The notes under the pieces are model-generated. The model saw only the letters and a list, made by a program, of their open reading frames with translations. It searched no databases and was not told where the DNA came from. Below are positions 38,011 to 47,710 of a DNA stretch of 64,000 bases, one piece after another. The DNA comes from Sulfitobacter dubius (lineage in GTDB: Bacteria > Pseudomonadota > Alphaproteobacteria > Rhodobacterales > Rhodobacteraceae): positions 1,583,240-1,647,239 of the forward strand of contig NZ_FOPG01000001.1 in the NCBI RefSeq assembly GCF_900113435.1. The letters run 5' to 3'. A program made the translations under genes and the position numbers. Positions within the stretch are counted from its first letter, which is position 1. Every line of letters starts with the position of its first letter.

Positions 38011-38469
38011 TCAAGTTTTCTCCAGATCAGCGACCAAGCGGAACCCAATCCTCTTTGGTTCGGCATCCGGGACCTTCTTTGGCAGCGCGCGCAACATCAC
38101 ATTCAGTTGTCCCACATGTTGTACCAACTGCGCCCGTGCGCCTGCTGGATCGACGCCGTAGAATGTAATGATGTCCGGATCGAAATACCCCATCCCTTCG
38201 ATCCGAAGCACGCCTGCATCGCCCCCTGCAAAGCCAATCGCCGCCTCATGATCGTTGTCGAGCTTTTCTTCAAAGTTCTTGAGATAGAGCACCACCCGCT
38301 CATAGGCCCATTGGGCCGGAGATTTCTGCTTTACCGACTTGTCTGTGACCGATTTAGGCAGAGGCTGATCGCCTGATTTGGGCTGATCCGGGTCCGTATG
38401 CACCTCATGCATGCGCGGCAATGCCGCAGCTTCATAGGCTTCGGCCGCTGTTTTCACTTCATCACCCAT
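38011..38469 (-). CDS. Hypothetical protein, resembles DUF6173
   Basis: 152 residues, no signal or membrane segment. The first 50 residues are charged and probably disordered. The rest (WAYERVVLYLKNFEEKLDND, then IRIEGMGY-like core GVLRIEGMGYFDPDIITFYG) forms a compact alpha/beta domain which I associate with DUF6173 from memory. It lies three bases after the MBL hydrolase and acyl-CoA dehydrogenase genes on the same strand, so they are likely one operon. Function unknown. Confidence 0.65.
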   Translation of the reverse strand: MGDEVKTAAEAYEAAALPRMHEVHTDPDQPKSGDQPLPKSVTDKSVKQKSPAQWAYERVVLYLKNFEEKLDNDHEAAIGFAGGDAGVLRIEGMGYFDPDIITFYGVDPAGARAQLVQHVGQLNVMLRALPKKVPDAEPKRIGFRLVADLEKT

Positions 38470-38472
38470 CGC

Positions 38473-39549
38473 TCACCCCCTGCGCTGATACACCCAAGCG
38501 CCGTCAGCCACGCGCAACTCGCGCGTGGCGTCTCCGGCTTGGTAAAGGTGGCTTAGATGGGCGACGGCTTCAACCAGTGCGAGGCCATACTCCGCCTCGC
38601 CGATGTTGCGCTTGAACAGCGACGCAAAACATTCGGATGCTGATTTCGGCGTGTCGATATAGGCCAGCAGGCGACGCAACGCGGAGTGATGGTTTTCGAT
38701 CAACTGTTTCAAGCGCGTCGGCAGACCGGTGAAGGGCAGTTTATGCCCGCCCAGCACCAGATGATCCTCGCGCGCCAATGGAAGAAGACGCTCGCAGGCT
38801 TCAAGCCACTCCCCGATCGGATCGGCCATCGGCTCGGTCGGGTAGACGCCGATATTGGGACTGATGGAGGGCAGGATTTGATCGCCCGCAATCACCAGAT
38901 TGTCGTCCCGGCTCCAGAATGTTGCATGTTCGGGCGCATGCCCGTTGCCGATATGCACCTCCCAATCGCGCCCACCCATGCGGATCACATCGTTCTGGCG
39001 GATACGGGTAAAGCCCAGCGGCATCGGTGCCACGACGTCAGAAAAGTTAAAGGGCCGCTCGCTGGCGCGTTTGTCATAAAGCTCGGCCGCCATGCCCGCC
39101 TTGCGGTAGAACGACAAAGATTCGGCGAGCGGCACCTCTTGAACATCCAACGTCAGCATCCGCGCGGTCAGCCACGCGGTGCGGGTGGTGACCAGTTCCG
39201 CACCGAATTCGCTTTGCAACCAGCCCGCAAGGCCCACGTGATCTGGGTGATGATGGGTCACGATCACACGGGAAATAGGCTTGCCACCCAGTGGGCCTGC
39301 CATCAACCCACGCCAAAGCTCCTTGCTCCGGCGTGAGGCAAAGCCCGTATCGACTACCGTCCAGCTATCGCCCTCGTCCAATGCATAGACATTGACGTGA
39401 TCCAACTTCATCGGCAGCGGCAGGCGGAACCAAAGAACCCCCGGCGCCACCTCGATCGCTTCTCCTTCGGCAGGCGGCACATCCCAAGGATAGCGCAGCC
39501 CTTGGGGCGGTTTCGGCGGCGCGACGGGGATGGTGGCCTGCTCTGACAT
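38473..39549 (-). CDS. MBL-fold hydrolase with C-terminal winged helix (LACTB2-like)
   Basis: 358 residues. The metallo-beta-lactamase core has THHHPDHVGLAGWL near residue 110, HIGNGHAPEHATFW and AGDQILPSISPN. The C-terminal 80 residues (LAYIDTPKSASECFASLFKR, VEAVAHLSHLYQAG) fit the BLACT winged-helix domain. Relatives include LACTB2 endoribonuclease and thioesterase-like enzymes. Coupling by one base to an acyl-CoA dehydrogenase suggests an acyl-CoA thioesterase or similar role, but the substrate is not determinable. Confidence 0.83.
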   Translation of the reverse strand: MSEQATIPVAPPKPPQGLRYPWDVPPAEGEAIEVAPGVLWFRLPLPMKLDHVNVYALDEGDSWTVVDTGFASRRSKELWRGLMAGPLGGKPISRVIVTHHHPDHVGLAGWLQSEFGAELVTTRTAWLTARMLTLDVQEVPLAESLSFYRKAGMAAELYDKRASERPFNFSDVVAPMPLGFTRIRQNDVIRMGGRDWEVHIGNGHAPEHATFWSRDDNLVIAGDQILPSISPNIGVYPTEPMADPIGEWLEACERLLPLAREDHLVLGGHKLPFTGLPTRLKQLIENHHSALRRLLAYIDTPKSASECFASLFKRNIGEAEYGLALVEAVAHLSHLYQAGDATRELRVADGAWVYQRRG

Positions 39550-41276
39550 CAGCGGCTCAGGTCTTCGACGCCAAGCGCATAAAGATCTTCGGCCCCCGCC
39601 TGCGCATGGGTCAAAAGCCCCTGATGCTCGGGCAAAAGACGTTGGATATAAAACCGCGCCAGCTTCTCACGTGCACCGCTGCCGCCTGCGGCTTTTTCGG
39701 CCATCGCGGCTTGCAGATGCAGATGCCCGCCCAGCACACGAGCAAAGGCGCGCAGATAGGGTACGGCCCCCGCAAAACGCTGGTTCATGTCCTTTTGCGC
39801 GGTGATCCATTCGGTCGCCTCGCGCAGGGTTTCGCTGGCCTGCCAGACGGCATCGGCCATGCGCGGGAACGGGTCGCGCGCGGTCTCGGCATCGGCTTCG
39901 ATCTCGTCAAGCAGCCGGTTCGCCGCCTCGCCGCCGTCCATCATCTTGCGGCCCACAAGGTCCATCGCTTGAATGCCGTTGGTGCCCTCATAGATCGCCG
40001 TGACACGCACATCGCGGCTGAACTGCGCGGCGCCGGTTTCCTCGATAAAGCCCATGCCGCCATGCACCTGCACACCCATCTCGGCAACGCTCATGCCTAC
40101 GTCGGTGCCGAATGCCTTGGTGATCGGGGTCAGGAACGCCGCCCGCGCCGCCCATTCGTCGCCCTGCCCGGCGCGCGCCATGTCGCTGGCATAGGCACAG
40201 CTCAGCGCGATGGCGCGAGAGGCAAAGATATCGGCCTTCATGCTCAGCAGCATCCGGCGCACGTCAGCGTGATCCACAATGGTGCCGGTGCCGCCTTCGA
40301 CAGGCGACCGGCCCTGCTTGCGCTCCAACGCATAGTCCAGTGCCAGTTGATAGGCCCCTTCAGCCGCGCCGATGCCCTGTTCGCCGACACCAAGCCGGGC
40401 GTTGTTCATCATGGTGAACATCGCCGCCATGCCGCCGCCCTCACGGCCGACGATCCAGCCGGTCGCGTTGTCATATTGCATCACAGCGGTGGGCGAGCCG
40501 TGCAGGCCCATTTTGTGCTCAAGGCTGACCACGCTCACGCCATTGCGCTCGCCCGGTTCGCCGTTCTCATCAGGGATGAACTTTGGCACGAGGAACAGGC
40601 TGATTCCTTTGGTGCCCGCAGGTGCCCCCGGCAGGCGGGCAAGAACCAGATGGCAGACATTGCCCGCGAAATCATTGTCGCCCCATGAGATATAAATTTT
40701 CTGGCCAGAGACCGCATAAGTCCCGTCGCCATTGTCTTCGGCCCGGCTGCTGAGCGCGCCCACGTCCGAGCCCGCCTGCGACTCAGTCAGGTTCATCGTA
40801 CCGGTCCACTCGCCGCTGATCAGCTTAGGCAGGTACAATTCCTTGATCGCGTCGCTCGCGTGGTGCTCCAGCGCTTCGATCTGGCCCTGGCTCATCAGGG
40901 GGGCGAGTTGCAGCGACAGGCAAGCGCCGCTCATCATCTCGTTAACCGCGCTGGTCAGGGTCATTGGCAGGCCCATGCCGCCGTATTCAGGGTCCGCCGA
41001 CATGCCGATCCAACCGCCCTCGGCAATCGCGGCGAAACCTTCGGCAAACCCGGGAGAGGTGCGCACAATACCGTTTTCCAGCTTTGCAGGGTGCAAATCC
41101 CCGCCCCGTTGCAGCGGCGCCAGCACGTCATCGCACATCCGCCCGGCTTCGGACAGGATCGCCCCGGTGACATCTTCACTGGCTTCAGAGAAACGGTCGG
41201 TGCTGCGGAGCGTTGCGAAATCCAGTACGTCCTCGATCAGAAAACGGTAGTCATCCACGGCGGCGCGGTACGGCAT
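39549..41276 (-). CDS. Acyl-CoA dehydrogenase with C-terminal extension
   Basis: 575 residues from ATG 41276, set by AGGAGG seven bases upstream. It has the MNLTESQAGSDVGAL flavin/substrate segment, the ISWGDNDF strand, EHKMGLHGSPTAVM, and the MMNNARLGVGEQGIGAAEGAY helix typical of large FadE-type dehydrogenases. ATAIYEGTNGIQAMDLVGRK-like sequence (VTAIYEGTNGIQAMDLVGRK) marks the catalytic Glu region. The length and C-terminal domain resemble DmdC (methylmercaptopropionyl-CoA dehydrogenase) of roseobacters as well as medium/long-chain enzymes; substrate is open. Electrons would flow through ETF to ETF-QO (29132). Confidence 0.9.
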   Translation of the reverse strand: MPYRAAVDDYRFLIEDVLDFATLRSTDRFSEASEDVTGAILSEAGRMCDDVLAPLQRGGDLHPAKLENGIVRTSPGFAEGFAAIAEGGWIGMSADPEYGGMGLPMTLTSAVNEMMSGACLSLQLAPLMSQGQIEALEHHASDAIKELYLPKLISGEWTGTMNLTESQAGSDVGALSSRAEDNGDGTYAVSGQKIYISWGDNDFAGNVCHLVLARLPGAPAGTKGISLFLVPKFIPDENGEPGERNGVSVVSLEHKMGLHGSPTAVMQYDNATGWIVGREGGGMAAMFTMMNNARLGVGEQGIGAAEGAYQLALDYALERKQGRSPVEGGTGTIVDHADVRRMLLSMKADIFASRAIALSCAYASDMARAGQGDEWAARAAFLTPITKAFGTDVGMSVAEMGVQVHGGMGFIEETGAAQFSRDVRVTAIYEGTNGIQAMDLVGRKMMDGGEAANRLLDEIEADAETARDPFPRMADAVWQASETLREATEWITAQKDMNQRFAGAVPYLRAFARVLGGHLHLQAAMAEKAAGGSGAREKLARFYIQRLLPEHQGLLTHAQAGAEDLYALGVEDLSR

Positions 41277-41434
41277 ATCATATCCTCCTGAAAGGCGCGC
41301 TTGATCTGGCAAGCCTGACATGGCCCTGATAAAGGCTGGTTTATGTTGCCGCCAGCATGAAATGCCCGGCCGCCCCCCGCAACCCAAACGCGGCGTCACG
41401 GGATGCTGCAGGATTAGACAGGATTAGCCCTGCT

Positions 41435-42367
41435 ATGACCGAGACGCTGACCCCCACGCCCCAAGGCATCGCCTGCGCCGCCCGCCTGTTGCAAGAGGGC
41501 GCGCTGGTCGCCCTGCCGACCGAGACGGTCTACGGCCTTGGCGCGGATGCCCGCAATGGGGAAGCCGTGGCGGGCATCTATGCCGCCAAGGGGCGGCCCA
41601 GCTTCAATCCGCTGATCGTTCATTTGCCGGATATCGAGACGGCCAAACGATACGTTGAGTGGACGGACGATGCTGACCGGTTGGCGCAGGCCTTTTGGCC
41701 CGGCGCGCTGACATTGGTCTTACCGCTCAAGCCCGACAGCGGGCTGTCGTCACTGGTCACGGCGGGATTGCCCAGCCTTGCGGTGCGCGTGCCAGCCCAC
41801 CCCGCCATGCGGCAGGTCTTGCAGGCACTCAACGGCCCCGTGGCCGCGCCCTCGGCCAACCCCTCGGGCAAGATCAGCGCGACCACGGCTGCGCATGTGC
41901 TGGCGGGCCTCGACGGTAAGATCGCGGCTGTGCTGGATGACGGCGCTTGCAGCGTGGGTCTGGAAAGCACGATTATCGGCCTGACCGGTCCCCGCCCTGC
42001 CCTGCTTCGCGCAGGCGGCCTGCCGAGTGAGGCGATAGAGGCGGCGCTCGGGCAACCACTGGAGGTTGTCGATGGGGCCGAGATCATCGCGCCGGGGCAG
42101 CTGGCCTCTCACTACGCCCCTGGCGCGGCGGTGCGGTTGAACGCGGAAACGGCTGGGCCGGGCGAAGTGCTGCTTGGCTTTGGGACGATGGTTTGCGACC
42201 TCAACCTCTCGCCCTCCGGCGACCTGACCGAGGCTGCGGCGAAGCTTTTTGACCATCTGCACCAATTGGACGCCACCGGACAGAGCATCGCCGTAGCGCC
42301 GATCCCCGATCATGGCTTGGGCCGCGCGATCAACGACCGTCTGGCCCGCGCAGCCGCCCCGCGCTAG
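41435..42367 (+). CDS. tsaC: L-threonylcarbamoyladenylate synthase (Sua5)
   Basis: Makes the threonylcarbamoyl-AMP used for t6A37 in tRNA. The 310 residues hold an N-terminal YrdC domain ([38 protein letters not shown]) and a C-terminal Sua5 domain joined by the [11 protein letters not shown] linker, so it is the long Sua5 form rather than short TsaC. The ATG at 41435 gives [12 protein letters not shown]. Its stop codon and that of yqgE lie on opposite strands inside CTAG (42364-42367). Confidence 0.94.
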   Translation: MTETLTPTPQGIACAARLLQEGALVALPTETVYGLGADARNGEAVAGIYAAKGRPSFNPLIVHLPDIETAKRYVEWTDDADRLAQAFWPGALTLVLPLKPDSGLSSLVTAGLPSLAVRVPAHPAMRQVLQALNGPVAAPSANPSGKISATTAAHVLAGLDGKIAAVLDDGACSVGLESTIIGLTGPRPALLRAGGLPSEAIEAALGQPLEVVDGAEIIAPGQLASHYAPGAAVRLNAETAGPGEVLLGFGTMVCDLNLSPSGDLTEAAAKLFDHLHQLDATGQSIAVAPIPDHGLGRAINDRLARAAAPR

Positions 42368-42933
42368 GCGTGCCCGGCTGAGGCCGACAGCCCCAAGGGA
42401 TCGATGCCCAGCGTTTTAAGCGCAGCGGCCCATTTCTCCGAATCCGGCAAATCGAAAATAACTTCTGGCGACGCCTCACAGGTCAGCCAGCCGTTCTGCG
42501 CAATCTCGCCCTCCAACTGCCCCGGCCCCCAGCCCGCATAGCCCAGCATCAACTGGGCGCGCTCTGGCCCCTTGCCGGTCGCAATGTCTTCGAGGATGTC
42601 GCGCGTGGCGGTCAGCGCAATGCCATCGCCGACCCGCAGCGTTTCAAGGGCAGAGCGGTATTCATCGGAATGCAGCACAAAGCCGCGCCCCGTCTCGACC
42701 GGACCGCCGAAATGCACGGCCAGAGATTTCGCCTGCGGCGGCGTGTCATCGACCAATTGATCCAACACATCCGACAGGCGCAACTCCGGCGCGGGTTTAT
42801 TGACCATCAGCCCCATCGCGCCCTGTTCGGAATGCGCCGAAAGATAGATCACGGAATGGGCAAACCGCGTGTCCCCCATGCCCGGCATCGCGACCAGCAG
42901 CTTGCCCGTCAGTTCCATTGTCTGACCCGTCAA
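42364..42933 (-). CDS. YqgE/AlgH family protein
   Basis: About 189 residues. The family core is [48 protein letters not shown] and [14 protein letters not shown]. The start is decided by the ribosome site: AGGAGG at 42940-42945 is six bases from TTG 42933, but 21 bases from the first ATG (42918), so TTG initiation is preferred; the ATG form would be 184 residues. The function of YqgE proteins is unknown. An AAAGGT-A-ACCTTT palindrome (42946-42958) lies directly upstream. Confidence 0.88.
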   Translation of the reverse strand: MTGQTMELTGKLLVAMPGMGDTRFAHSVIYLSAHSEQGAMGLMVNKPAPELRLSDVLDQLVDDTPPQAKSLAVHFGGPVETGRGFVLHSDEYRSALETLRVGDGIALTATRDILEDIATGKGPERAQLMLGYAGWGPGQLEGEIAQNGWLTCEASPEVIFDLPDSEKWAAALKTLGIDPLGLSASAGHA

Positions 42934-42945
42934 CGCCCACCTCCT

Positions 42946-42958
42946 AAAGGTAACCTTT
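42946..42958. promoter_or_regulatory. Palindrome next to the yqgE ribosome site
   Basis: AAAGGT-A-ACCTTT is a perfect dyad immediately upstream of the yqgE Shine-Dalgarno. It could be an operator or a small mRNA hairpin affecting initiation. Confidence 0.35.
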
Positions 42959-43082
42959 CTTTGAACATGGCCGCTTGCGCCCCACAAAACAAGAGAGGCA
43001 GCGCACCGCCAACCGCATCGGCGAAACATGGATGATGCAAATGTGACTTGGCAGGCGCGGATGGATACCGCATCAAGGCCGC

Positions 43083-43895
43083 ATGAATATATCGCGCCTC
43101 TTCTCCGCCGTTCTTTCCTGCCTTGCCCTTGCCCTGCCTGCCGCCGCACAGGACGGTGTCGGCACACCTTTGCAGGGCGATCTGCTTACCGGTTGGCAGC
43201 AAGCCGACGGTCGGCGGGTGGCGGCGGTTCGGCTGCGCATGGCACCGGGCTGGAAGACCTATTGGCGCAGCCCCGGTGACGCAGGCATCCCGCCGGAGTT
43301 CGATTGGTCCGGCTCGAACAACCTCCGCGATGTGCAGATCACATGGCCCGCGCCCAAAGTCTTTGACCAAGGCGGGGTAAGCTCCATCGGATATGCGCGC
43401 GAAGTGATCCTGCCGCTGACCATCACCCCGCGCCGCCCCGGTGCGCCGGTAACCTTGGATACCAGCATTGACCTTGGCGTCTGCAGCGACGTCTGCGTGC
43501 CGCAGACCCTGCACCTCAGCGCCGTGCTTGATGGGCCCGAAAACAAACCCACCCCCGCCATTGCTGCGGCTCTCGCCGCGCGGCCCTATTCGGGGGCCGA
43601 AGCGGGGTTGAAAAGCGCCCGATGCAGCCTGCGCCCCACGGCGCGGGGACTGGAGATCGAAACCCGGCTTTCCCTGCCCTCTGCCGGAGGCAAGGAAACC
43701 GTGGTGATCGAACCCGGCAATCCCAACATGTGGATGAGCGAGACCGTGAGCCAGCGGTCGGGCAATACGCTCGTTGCCAGCGGTGAGATGATCGCCGAGA
43801 ACGGCACCGCGCTGGCGCTCGACCGTTCCGCCATTCGGATCACGGTGATCGGCAAGAACCACGCGGTCGAGGTGACGGGCTGCACCTCGGGCTAA
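43083..43895 (+). CDS. Periplasmic DsbD N-terminal-domain-like protein
   Basis: 270 residues with a signal peptide ([22 protein letters not shown], cut before Q). The [12 protein letters not shown] motif, with two Cys three residues apart, matches the disulfide-carrying immunoglobulin-like domain of DsbD/ScsB. The transmembrane electron-transfer domain and the thioredoxin domain of full DsbD are missing, so the protein probably receives electrons from a separate membrane partner or is a free periplasmic reductase. A C-terminal Ig-like half carries two more Cys. Divergent from yqgE. Confidence 0.85.
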   Translation: MNISRLFSAVLSCLALALPAAAQDGVGTPLQGDLLTGWQQADGRRVAAVRLRMAPGWKTYWRSPGDAGIPPEFDWSGSNNLRDVQITWPAPKVFDQGGVSSIGYAREVILPLTITPRRPGAPVTLDTSIDLGVCSDVCVPQTLHLSAVLDGPENKPTPAIAAALAARPYSGAEAGLKSARCSLRPTARGLEIETRLSLPSAGGKETVVIEPGNPNMWMSETVSQRSGNTLVASGEMIAENGTALALDRSAIRITVIGKNHAVEVTGCTSG

Positions 43896-43904
43896 ACCCG
43901 CACG

Positions 43905-44447
43905 CTACTTGCGGCGCTGATGCTCGTCCAGCCGCGGCATGATCTCGACGAAGTTGCAGGGCATGTGGCGGTAGTCCAACTGTTTGAGCAAGATGCCATC
44001 CCATGCGTCTTTACATGCCCCCGGGCTGCCCGGCAGCGCAAATAGATATGTCCCCTGCGCCACGCCGCCTGTCGCACGGCTTTGCACGGCGCTGGTGCCG
44101 ATCTTCTCCATCGAGATCATGGTGAAGACCGTGCCGAAGGCGTCGATCTCTTTCTCATAGACGTCGCGGTGCGCCTCGACCGTCACGTCGCGCCCAGTGA
44201 GTCCAGTACCGCCGGTGCTGATCACCACATCGATCTCAGGATCCGCGCACCAGTGGCGCAGTTGCGCCGCGATGGCGGGGCGGTCGTCGGTCACGATCTC
44301 GCGGGCGGCCAGCACATGGCCCGCAGCTTCAATCCGCGCGACCAAAACGTCGCCCGAGCGGTCTTCGGCCAAGCTGCGGCTGTCCGAGACGGTCAGCACG
44401 GCGATTCTCACGGGGATGAACTCCCGGCTGTCGTCAATCCTTCTCAT
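43905..44447 (-). CDS. moaB: Molybdenum cofactor biosynthesis protein MoaB
   Basis: 180 residues of the MoaB/MogA fold, which adenylates molybdopterin. DVVISTGGTGLTGRDVTVEA is the substrate loop and YLFALPGSPGACKDAW the second. MogA itself is not in the window, so MoaB probably does this job. It is the distal gene of a minus-strand unit with the LysE transporter (4-base overlap) and a uracil-DNA glycosylase. Confidence 0.93.
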   Translation of the reverse strand: MRRIDDSREFIPVRIAVLTVSDSRSLAEDRSGDVLVARIEAAGHVLAAREIVTDDRPAIAAQLRHWCADPEIDVVISTGGTGLTGRDVTVEAHRDVYEKEIDAFGTVFTMISMEKIGTSAVQSRATGGVAQGTYLFALPGSPGACKDAWDGILLKQLDYRHMPCNFVEIMPRLDEHQRRK

Positions 44448-45058
44448 GTCCGCTCCATCATTGCCAAACGCGCGGCCAGTGCCACGAAAATACCGCTGCT
44501 GATCCAGCCGAGCACACGCCCGCCCCCAGCCAGCCGCCGCCCGATGCCAGCGGCAAATACCCCAACCGCACCGTTGATGACAAAACCGCCCAAAGCCAGC
44601 ACCGCGCCAAAGGTTAAGAACTGCGCCAAGACCGGACCGGCCTCGGGCACCACGAATTGCGGCAGAAAGGCCAGCACGAAAAGGATCACCTTGGGGTTCG
44701 TCAGATTGACGATGAACCCGGTGTTAAACGCCCGCCAGCCGCCCATACCGGGCGTCGTGTCGCGCGGTTTTCCGGCCTGTCGCAACGTCTGCACCGCAAG
44801 CCACAACAGATAGGCCACACCAAGCCAGCGGATCAGATCAAGCGCCCAAGGCAGCGCCGCCACCAGCGCCCCAAGGCCGAGCCCCGCCAGCGTCACATGC
44901 ACCAAAGCGCCCGCGGAGATCCCCGCACTCGCCGCCAGCGCGGCACGCGGGCCTGACCGCAGCCCCTGCCCAAGGCAGAACATCATATCCGCCCCCGGTG
45001 TCAGGTTCAGCGCAAGGGCGGCAGGCACAAAGGCCAGAAGGGTCAACGCATCAACCAT
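44444..45058 (-). CDS. LysE/RhtB family amino acid exporter
   Basis: 204 residues with about six membrane helices. The N-terminal NLTPGADMMFCLGQGLRSGPR segment is the RhtB-family motif, and VNLTNPKVILFVLAFLPQFV is the second. Export of homoserine, threonine or other amino acids is typical, but the substrate is unknown. It overlaps the glycosylase gene by 8 bases and moaB by 4. Confidence 0.9.
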   Translation of the reverse strand: MVDALTLLAFVPAALALNLTPGADMMFCLGQGLRSGPRAALAASAGISAGALVHVTLAGLGLGALVAALPWALDLIRWLGVAYLLWLAVQTLRQAGKPRDTTPGMGGWRAFNTGFIVNLTNPKVILFVLAFLPQFVVPEAGPVLAQFLTFGAVLALGGFVINGAVGVFAAGIGRRLAGGGRVLGWISSGIFVALAARLAMMERT

Positions 45059-45812
45059 CGCGCAGCTTGGCCTGAAGGCTTAGCAAATCCGCCCAAGCCT
45101 CGCGTTTGGCGGCCGGATTGCGCAACAAGGCGGCAGGGTGAACCATCGGCAGGCAGGCCACGTCTGCCGCCTTGGTCCATGTGCCGCGCAACCGCATGAT
45201 GCTGCGTTTTTCCAATAGCGATTGGCAAGACCAATTGCCGAACAGCACCAACACTTTTGGCTTGGCCAATGCGATGTGCCGCTGCACGAAGGGGCGCATC
45301 ATGGCAATTTCATCGGGTTGTGGATCACGGTTCTGCGGTGTGCGCCACGGCAGGATATTCGACAGATAGACGTTGCGATCACGCCCCATATCAATTGCCG
45401 CCAACATCCGATCAAGCATTTGCCCCGTGCGCCCGACAAAGGGTTTGCCCGCACGGTCTTCTTCGCGGTCTGGCACCTCGCCCAATATCATAACCGGCGC
45501 GCCCGGCACCCCGTCAGAGAACACCATGTTCCGCGCGCCTTTGTGCAACTCACAATGCTCGAACCTCTGCAACGCGGTGCGCAACTCTTCTATGGTTTTT
45601 GCGCCCGCCGCCGCGCGTGTGGCCAAAGCCACCGGATCGGGCTTGGCCTCGGGCCGCAGGGGTTGCGGCCCTTTCGCGGGCGTTTTCGCCTTGGGCGGGC
45701 TTGCGGGCACCTCATAGCGGTTGACCGGCGCGTCGCAAATCGCCTCGGTCGCACCAAGCTCAACCTGCCACGCCAGCATCTCAGCTGCCTGATGATAATC
45801 GAATGATTCCAT
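45051..45812 (-). CDS. Family 4-like uracil-DNA glycosylase lacking Fe-S ligands
   Basis: 253 residues: a linker-like N-terminus (1-75) and a uracil-DNA glycosylase domain. Motifs are [20 protein letters not shown] (residues 111-130), [20 protein letters not shown] (149-168) and [12 protein letters not shown] (222-233). In the Thermus family 4 enzyme as I recall it, four Cys hold a 4Fe-4S cluster; here three of those positions read Phe84, Trp156 and Met172, leaving only Cys87. Motif A also has PD where PG is usual. It may be a cluster-free branch with changed activity. Genomic neighbours give no further hint. Confidence 0.85.
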   Translation of the reverse strand: MESFDYHQAAEMLAWQVELGATEAICDAPVNRYEVPASPPKAKTPAKGPQPLRPEAKPDPVALATRAAAGAKTIEELRTALQRFEHCELHKGARNMVFSDGVPGAPVMILGEVPDREEDRAGKPFVGRTGQMLDRMLAAIDMGRDRNVYLSNILPWRTPQNRDPQPDEIAMMRPFVQRHIALAKPKVLVLFGNWSCQSLLEKRSIMRLRGTWTKAADVACLPMVHPAALLRNPAAKREAWADLLSLQAKLRDG

Positions 45813-45863
45813 GGCCGGAGCTTACGCTCTGCGCGCGGGGGACGAAATGCCCTATCGCTGCGC

Positions 45864-45893
45864 TTTACCTGCCAACCCGCCCGCGCCTATAAG
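45864..45893 (+). promoter_or_regulatory. Candidate pyrB promoter
   Basis: TTTACC (45864-45869) and TATAAG (45888-45893), 18 bases apart, with AAGGG and the pyrB ATG following at 45907 and 45921. Confidence 0.5.
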
Positions 45894-45920
45894 GCGGCAA
45901 CAGCAGAAGGGATCGCCACC

Positions 45921-46868
45921 ATGTCATTCGCCCATCGCCACCTGCTTGGCATCGAGCAGCTCTCGCAATCCGACATTACCACCCTGCTGGATCTGGCCGA
46001 CACCTATGCCGACCGCAACCGCCAGCCGAACAAGCATTCGGACGCGCTGCGTGGGCTGACGCAGATCAATATGTTCTTTGAAAACTCCACCCGCACGCAG
46101 GCGAGTTTCGAGATCGCGGGCAAACGTCTAGGCGCGGATGTGATGAACATGGCGATGCAGGCCAGCTCGATCAAAAAGGGTGAGACGCTGATCGACACGG
46201 CAATGACGCTGAATGCCATGCACCCCGATCTGCTGGTCGTGCGTCACCCGCAGTCGGGCGCGGTGGACCTGCTGGCGCAGAAGGTGAACTGCGCGGTGCT
46301 CAACGCGGGCGACGGGCGGCACGAGCACCCTACGCAGGCGCTGCTCGATGCGCTGACGATCCGCCGCGCTAAAGGGCGGCTACACCGCCTCAGCATCGCG
46401 ATTTGTGGCGACATCGCCCACAGCCGCGTGGCGCGGTCGAACATCCTACTCTTGGGCAAGATGGAGAACCGCATCCGCCTTGTCGGCCCGCCGACCCTGA
46501 TGCCCAGCCAAATCGACCAATTCGGCGTCGAGGTATTCGACGACATGAAAAAAGGGCTCGAAGGTGTCGACGTGGTGATGATGCTGCGCCTTCAGAAAGA
46601 GCGGATGGACGGCGGCTTCATCCCGTCGGAGCGCGAGTATTACCACCGCTACGGGCTCGACGCCGAAAAGCTCGCCCATGCCAGCCCCGACGCCATCGTC
46701 ATGCACCCCGGCCCGATGAACCGCGGGGTTGAGATTGACGGCACGCTGGCTGACGACATCAACCGCTCAGTCATTCAGGATCAGGTCGAGATGGGCGTTG
46801 CCGTCCGCATGGCCGCGATGGACCTACTGGCGCGCAACCACATCGCCGCTCAGCCCGGCGCGGCCTGA
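45921..46868 (+). CDS. pyrB: Aspartate carbamoyltransferase catalytic subunit
   Basis: Joins carbamoyl phosphate and aspartate in pyrimidine synthesis. In 315 residues it has the carbamoyl-phosphate site [23 protein letters not shown], and the RLQKERM segment. No regulatory pyrI lies nearby. Two genes downstream is a dihydroorotase homologue that appears catalytically dead, matching the class of pyrB-pyrC' pairs in which the pseudo-enzyme is structural. The catalytic residues of PyrB itself look complete. Confidence 0.96.
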   Translation: MSFAHRHLLGIEQLSQSDITTLLDLADTYADRNRQPNKHSDALRGLTQINMFFENSTRTQASFEIAGKRLGADVMNMAMQASSIKKGETLIDTAMTLNAMHPDLLVVRHPQSGAVDLLAQKVNCAVLNAGDGRHEHPTQALLDALTIRRAKGRLHRLSIAICGDIAHSRVARSNILLLGKMENRIRLVGPPTLMPSQIDQFGVEVFDDMKKGLEGVDVVMMLRLQKERMDGGFIPSEREYYHRYGLDAEKLAHASPDAIVMHPGPMNRGVEIDGTLADDINRSVIQDQVEMGVAVRMAAMDLLARNHIAAQPGAA

Positions 46869-46924
46869 GCGGAACCCCAAAGGGCCGCGCGGCGTTTTCC
46901 TGAGAACAGTCAAAGGAAGCCGTC

Positions 46925-47458
46925 ATGCCCCATACAGAAGTCGCCCCGCAAGAAGCCGGCAAGGTCCGCGTCTATGCCCTCTCGCTCTCGGATGCCGAGG
47001 CGCGGGCGATGCGCGATGATGAGACCGCACAGGCCGCCGCCCTTGGGATTGAGCGGATCGACGCGGCCTATACAGAGGTCTTCCGGGTGGCCGACCTCGA
47101 TCAACTGGGGCTCGCGGGCTATCTGCGCGACGGCAATGGCGTGAACCCCGAGCAGATCGAGACGGACCGCAGCAAGCTTGCCGCGCTCGACGGTTGGGTG
47201 ATGATCGTCTACTCCCGCGCTTTCGCCGGACAGTCGCTGCAACTGGCCCCGATCCCGGCGCTGACCCATATCGGCACCTATAGCGAAAGCGGCCCTGAAA
47301 CCTCTGTGCAAGCGATGGAAGCGGAGGCCGCACAGCCCTACACCGGCATTCCCCGCGTCTCTCCGCCCGAGCCTGCTAAGGGCGGTGGAGGCAAGACGAT
47401 GGTGATTGTCGGGATTGCGGTATTGGTACTGATCGTTGTCTGGTGGCTGTTGGCCTAA
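46925..47458 (+). CDS. Tail-anchored protein between pyrB and pyrC'
   Basis: 177 residues with no signal peptide, a compact N-terminal domain (about 12-135), a Gly-rich hinge GKGGGGK, and a single C-terminal membrane helix (MVIVGIAVLVLIVVWWLLA), so it would sit in the inner membrane facing the cytosol. The ATG at 46925 follows an AAAGGAAG site. I recognise no family. Its place inside the pyrimidine unit, between pyrB and the pseudo-dihydroorotase, suggests cotranscription but says little about function. Confidence 0.75.
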   Translation: MPHTEVAPQEAGKVRVYALSLSDAEARAMRDDETAQAAALGIERIDAAYTEVFRVADLDQLGLAGYLRDGNGVNPEQIETDRSKLAALDGWVMIVYSRAFAGQSLQLAPIPALTHIGTYSESGPETSVQAMEAEAAQPYTGIPRVSPPEPAKGGGGKTMVIVGIAVLVLIVVWWLLA

Positions 47459-47506
47459 GTGCGAAATTCGCTGGCACCCTAAGCGCCAGCGCGGTACACC
47501 AGCCCT

Positions 47507-47611
47507 ATGCAAGAACCTGAACACGATCCTAAAATGTCTGGTCGCATCGCCATGGTCGCGCTGCTGGTCGCTTTTGGCGTGGTCGGAATGATGATTTGGA
47601 TTGGCGGTTAA
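47507..47611 (+). CDS. Possible 34-residue membrane microprotein
   Basis: ATG 47507 to TAA 47611 encodes a short polar head (MQEPEHDPKMSGR) and one hydrophobic helix (IAMVALLVAFGVVGMMIWIGG). Codon use resembles its neighbours. There is no clear ribosome site, so the call is tentative. Conservation in relatives would decide. Confidence 0.4.
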   Translation: MQEPEHDPKMSGRIAMVALLVAFGVVGMMIWIGG

Positions 47612-47710
47612 GGGCGGAGCCTGCCTGAGAAACCTGCGGAAACCGCTTGGTTTGGGGGGCGATTTGGGGCATGACAGCGGCGCATCCGCTTTCGCATCAA
47701 AGGCCCGCCC

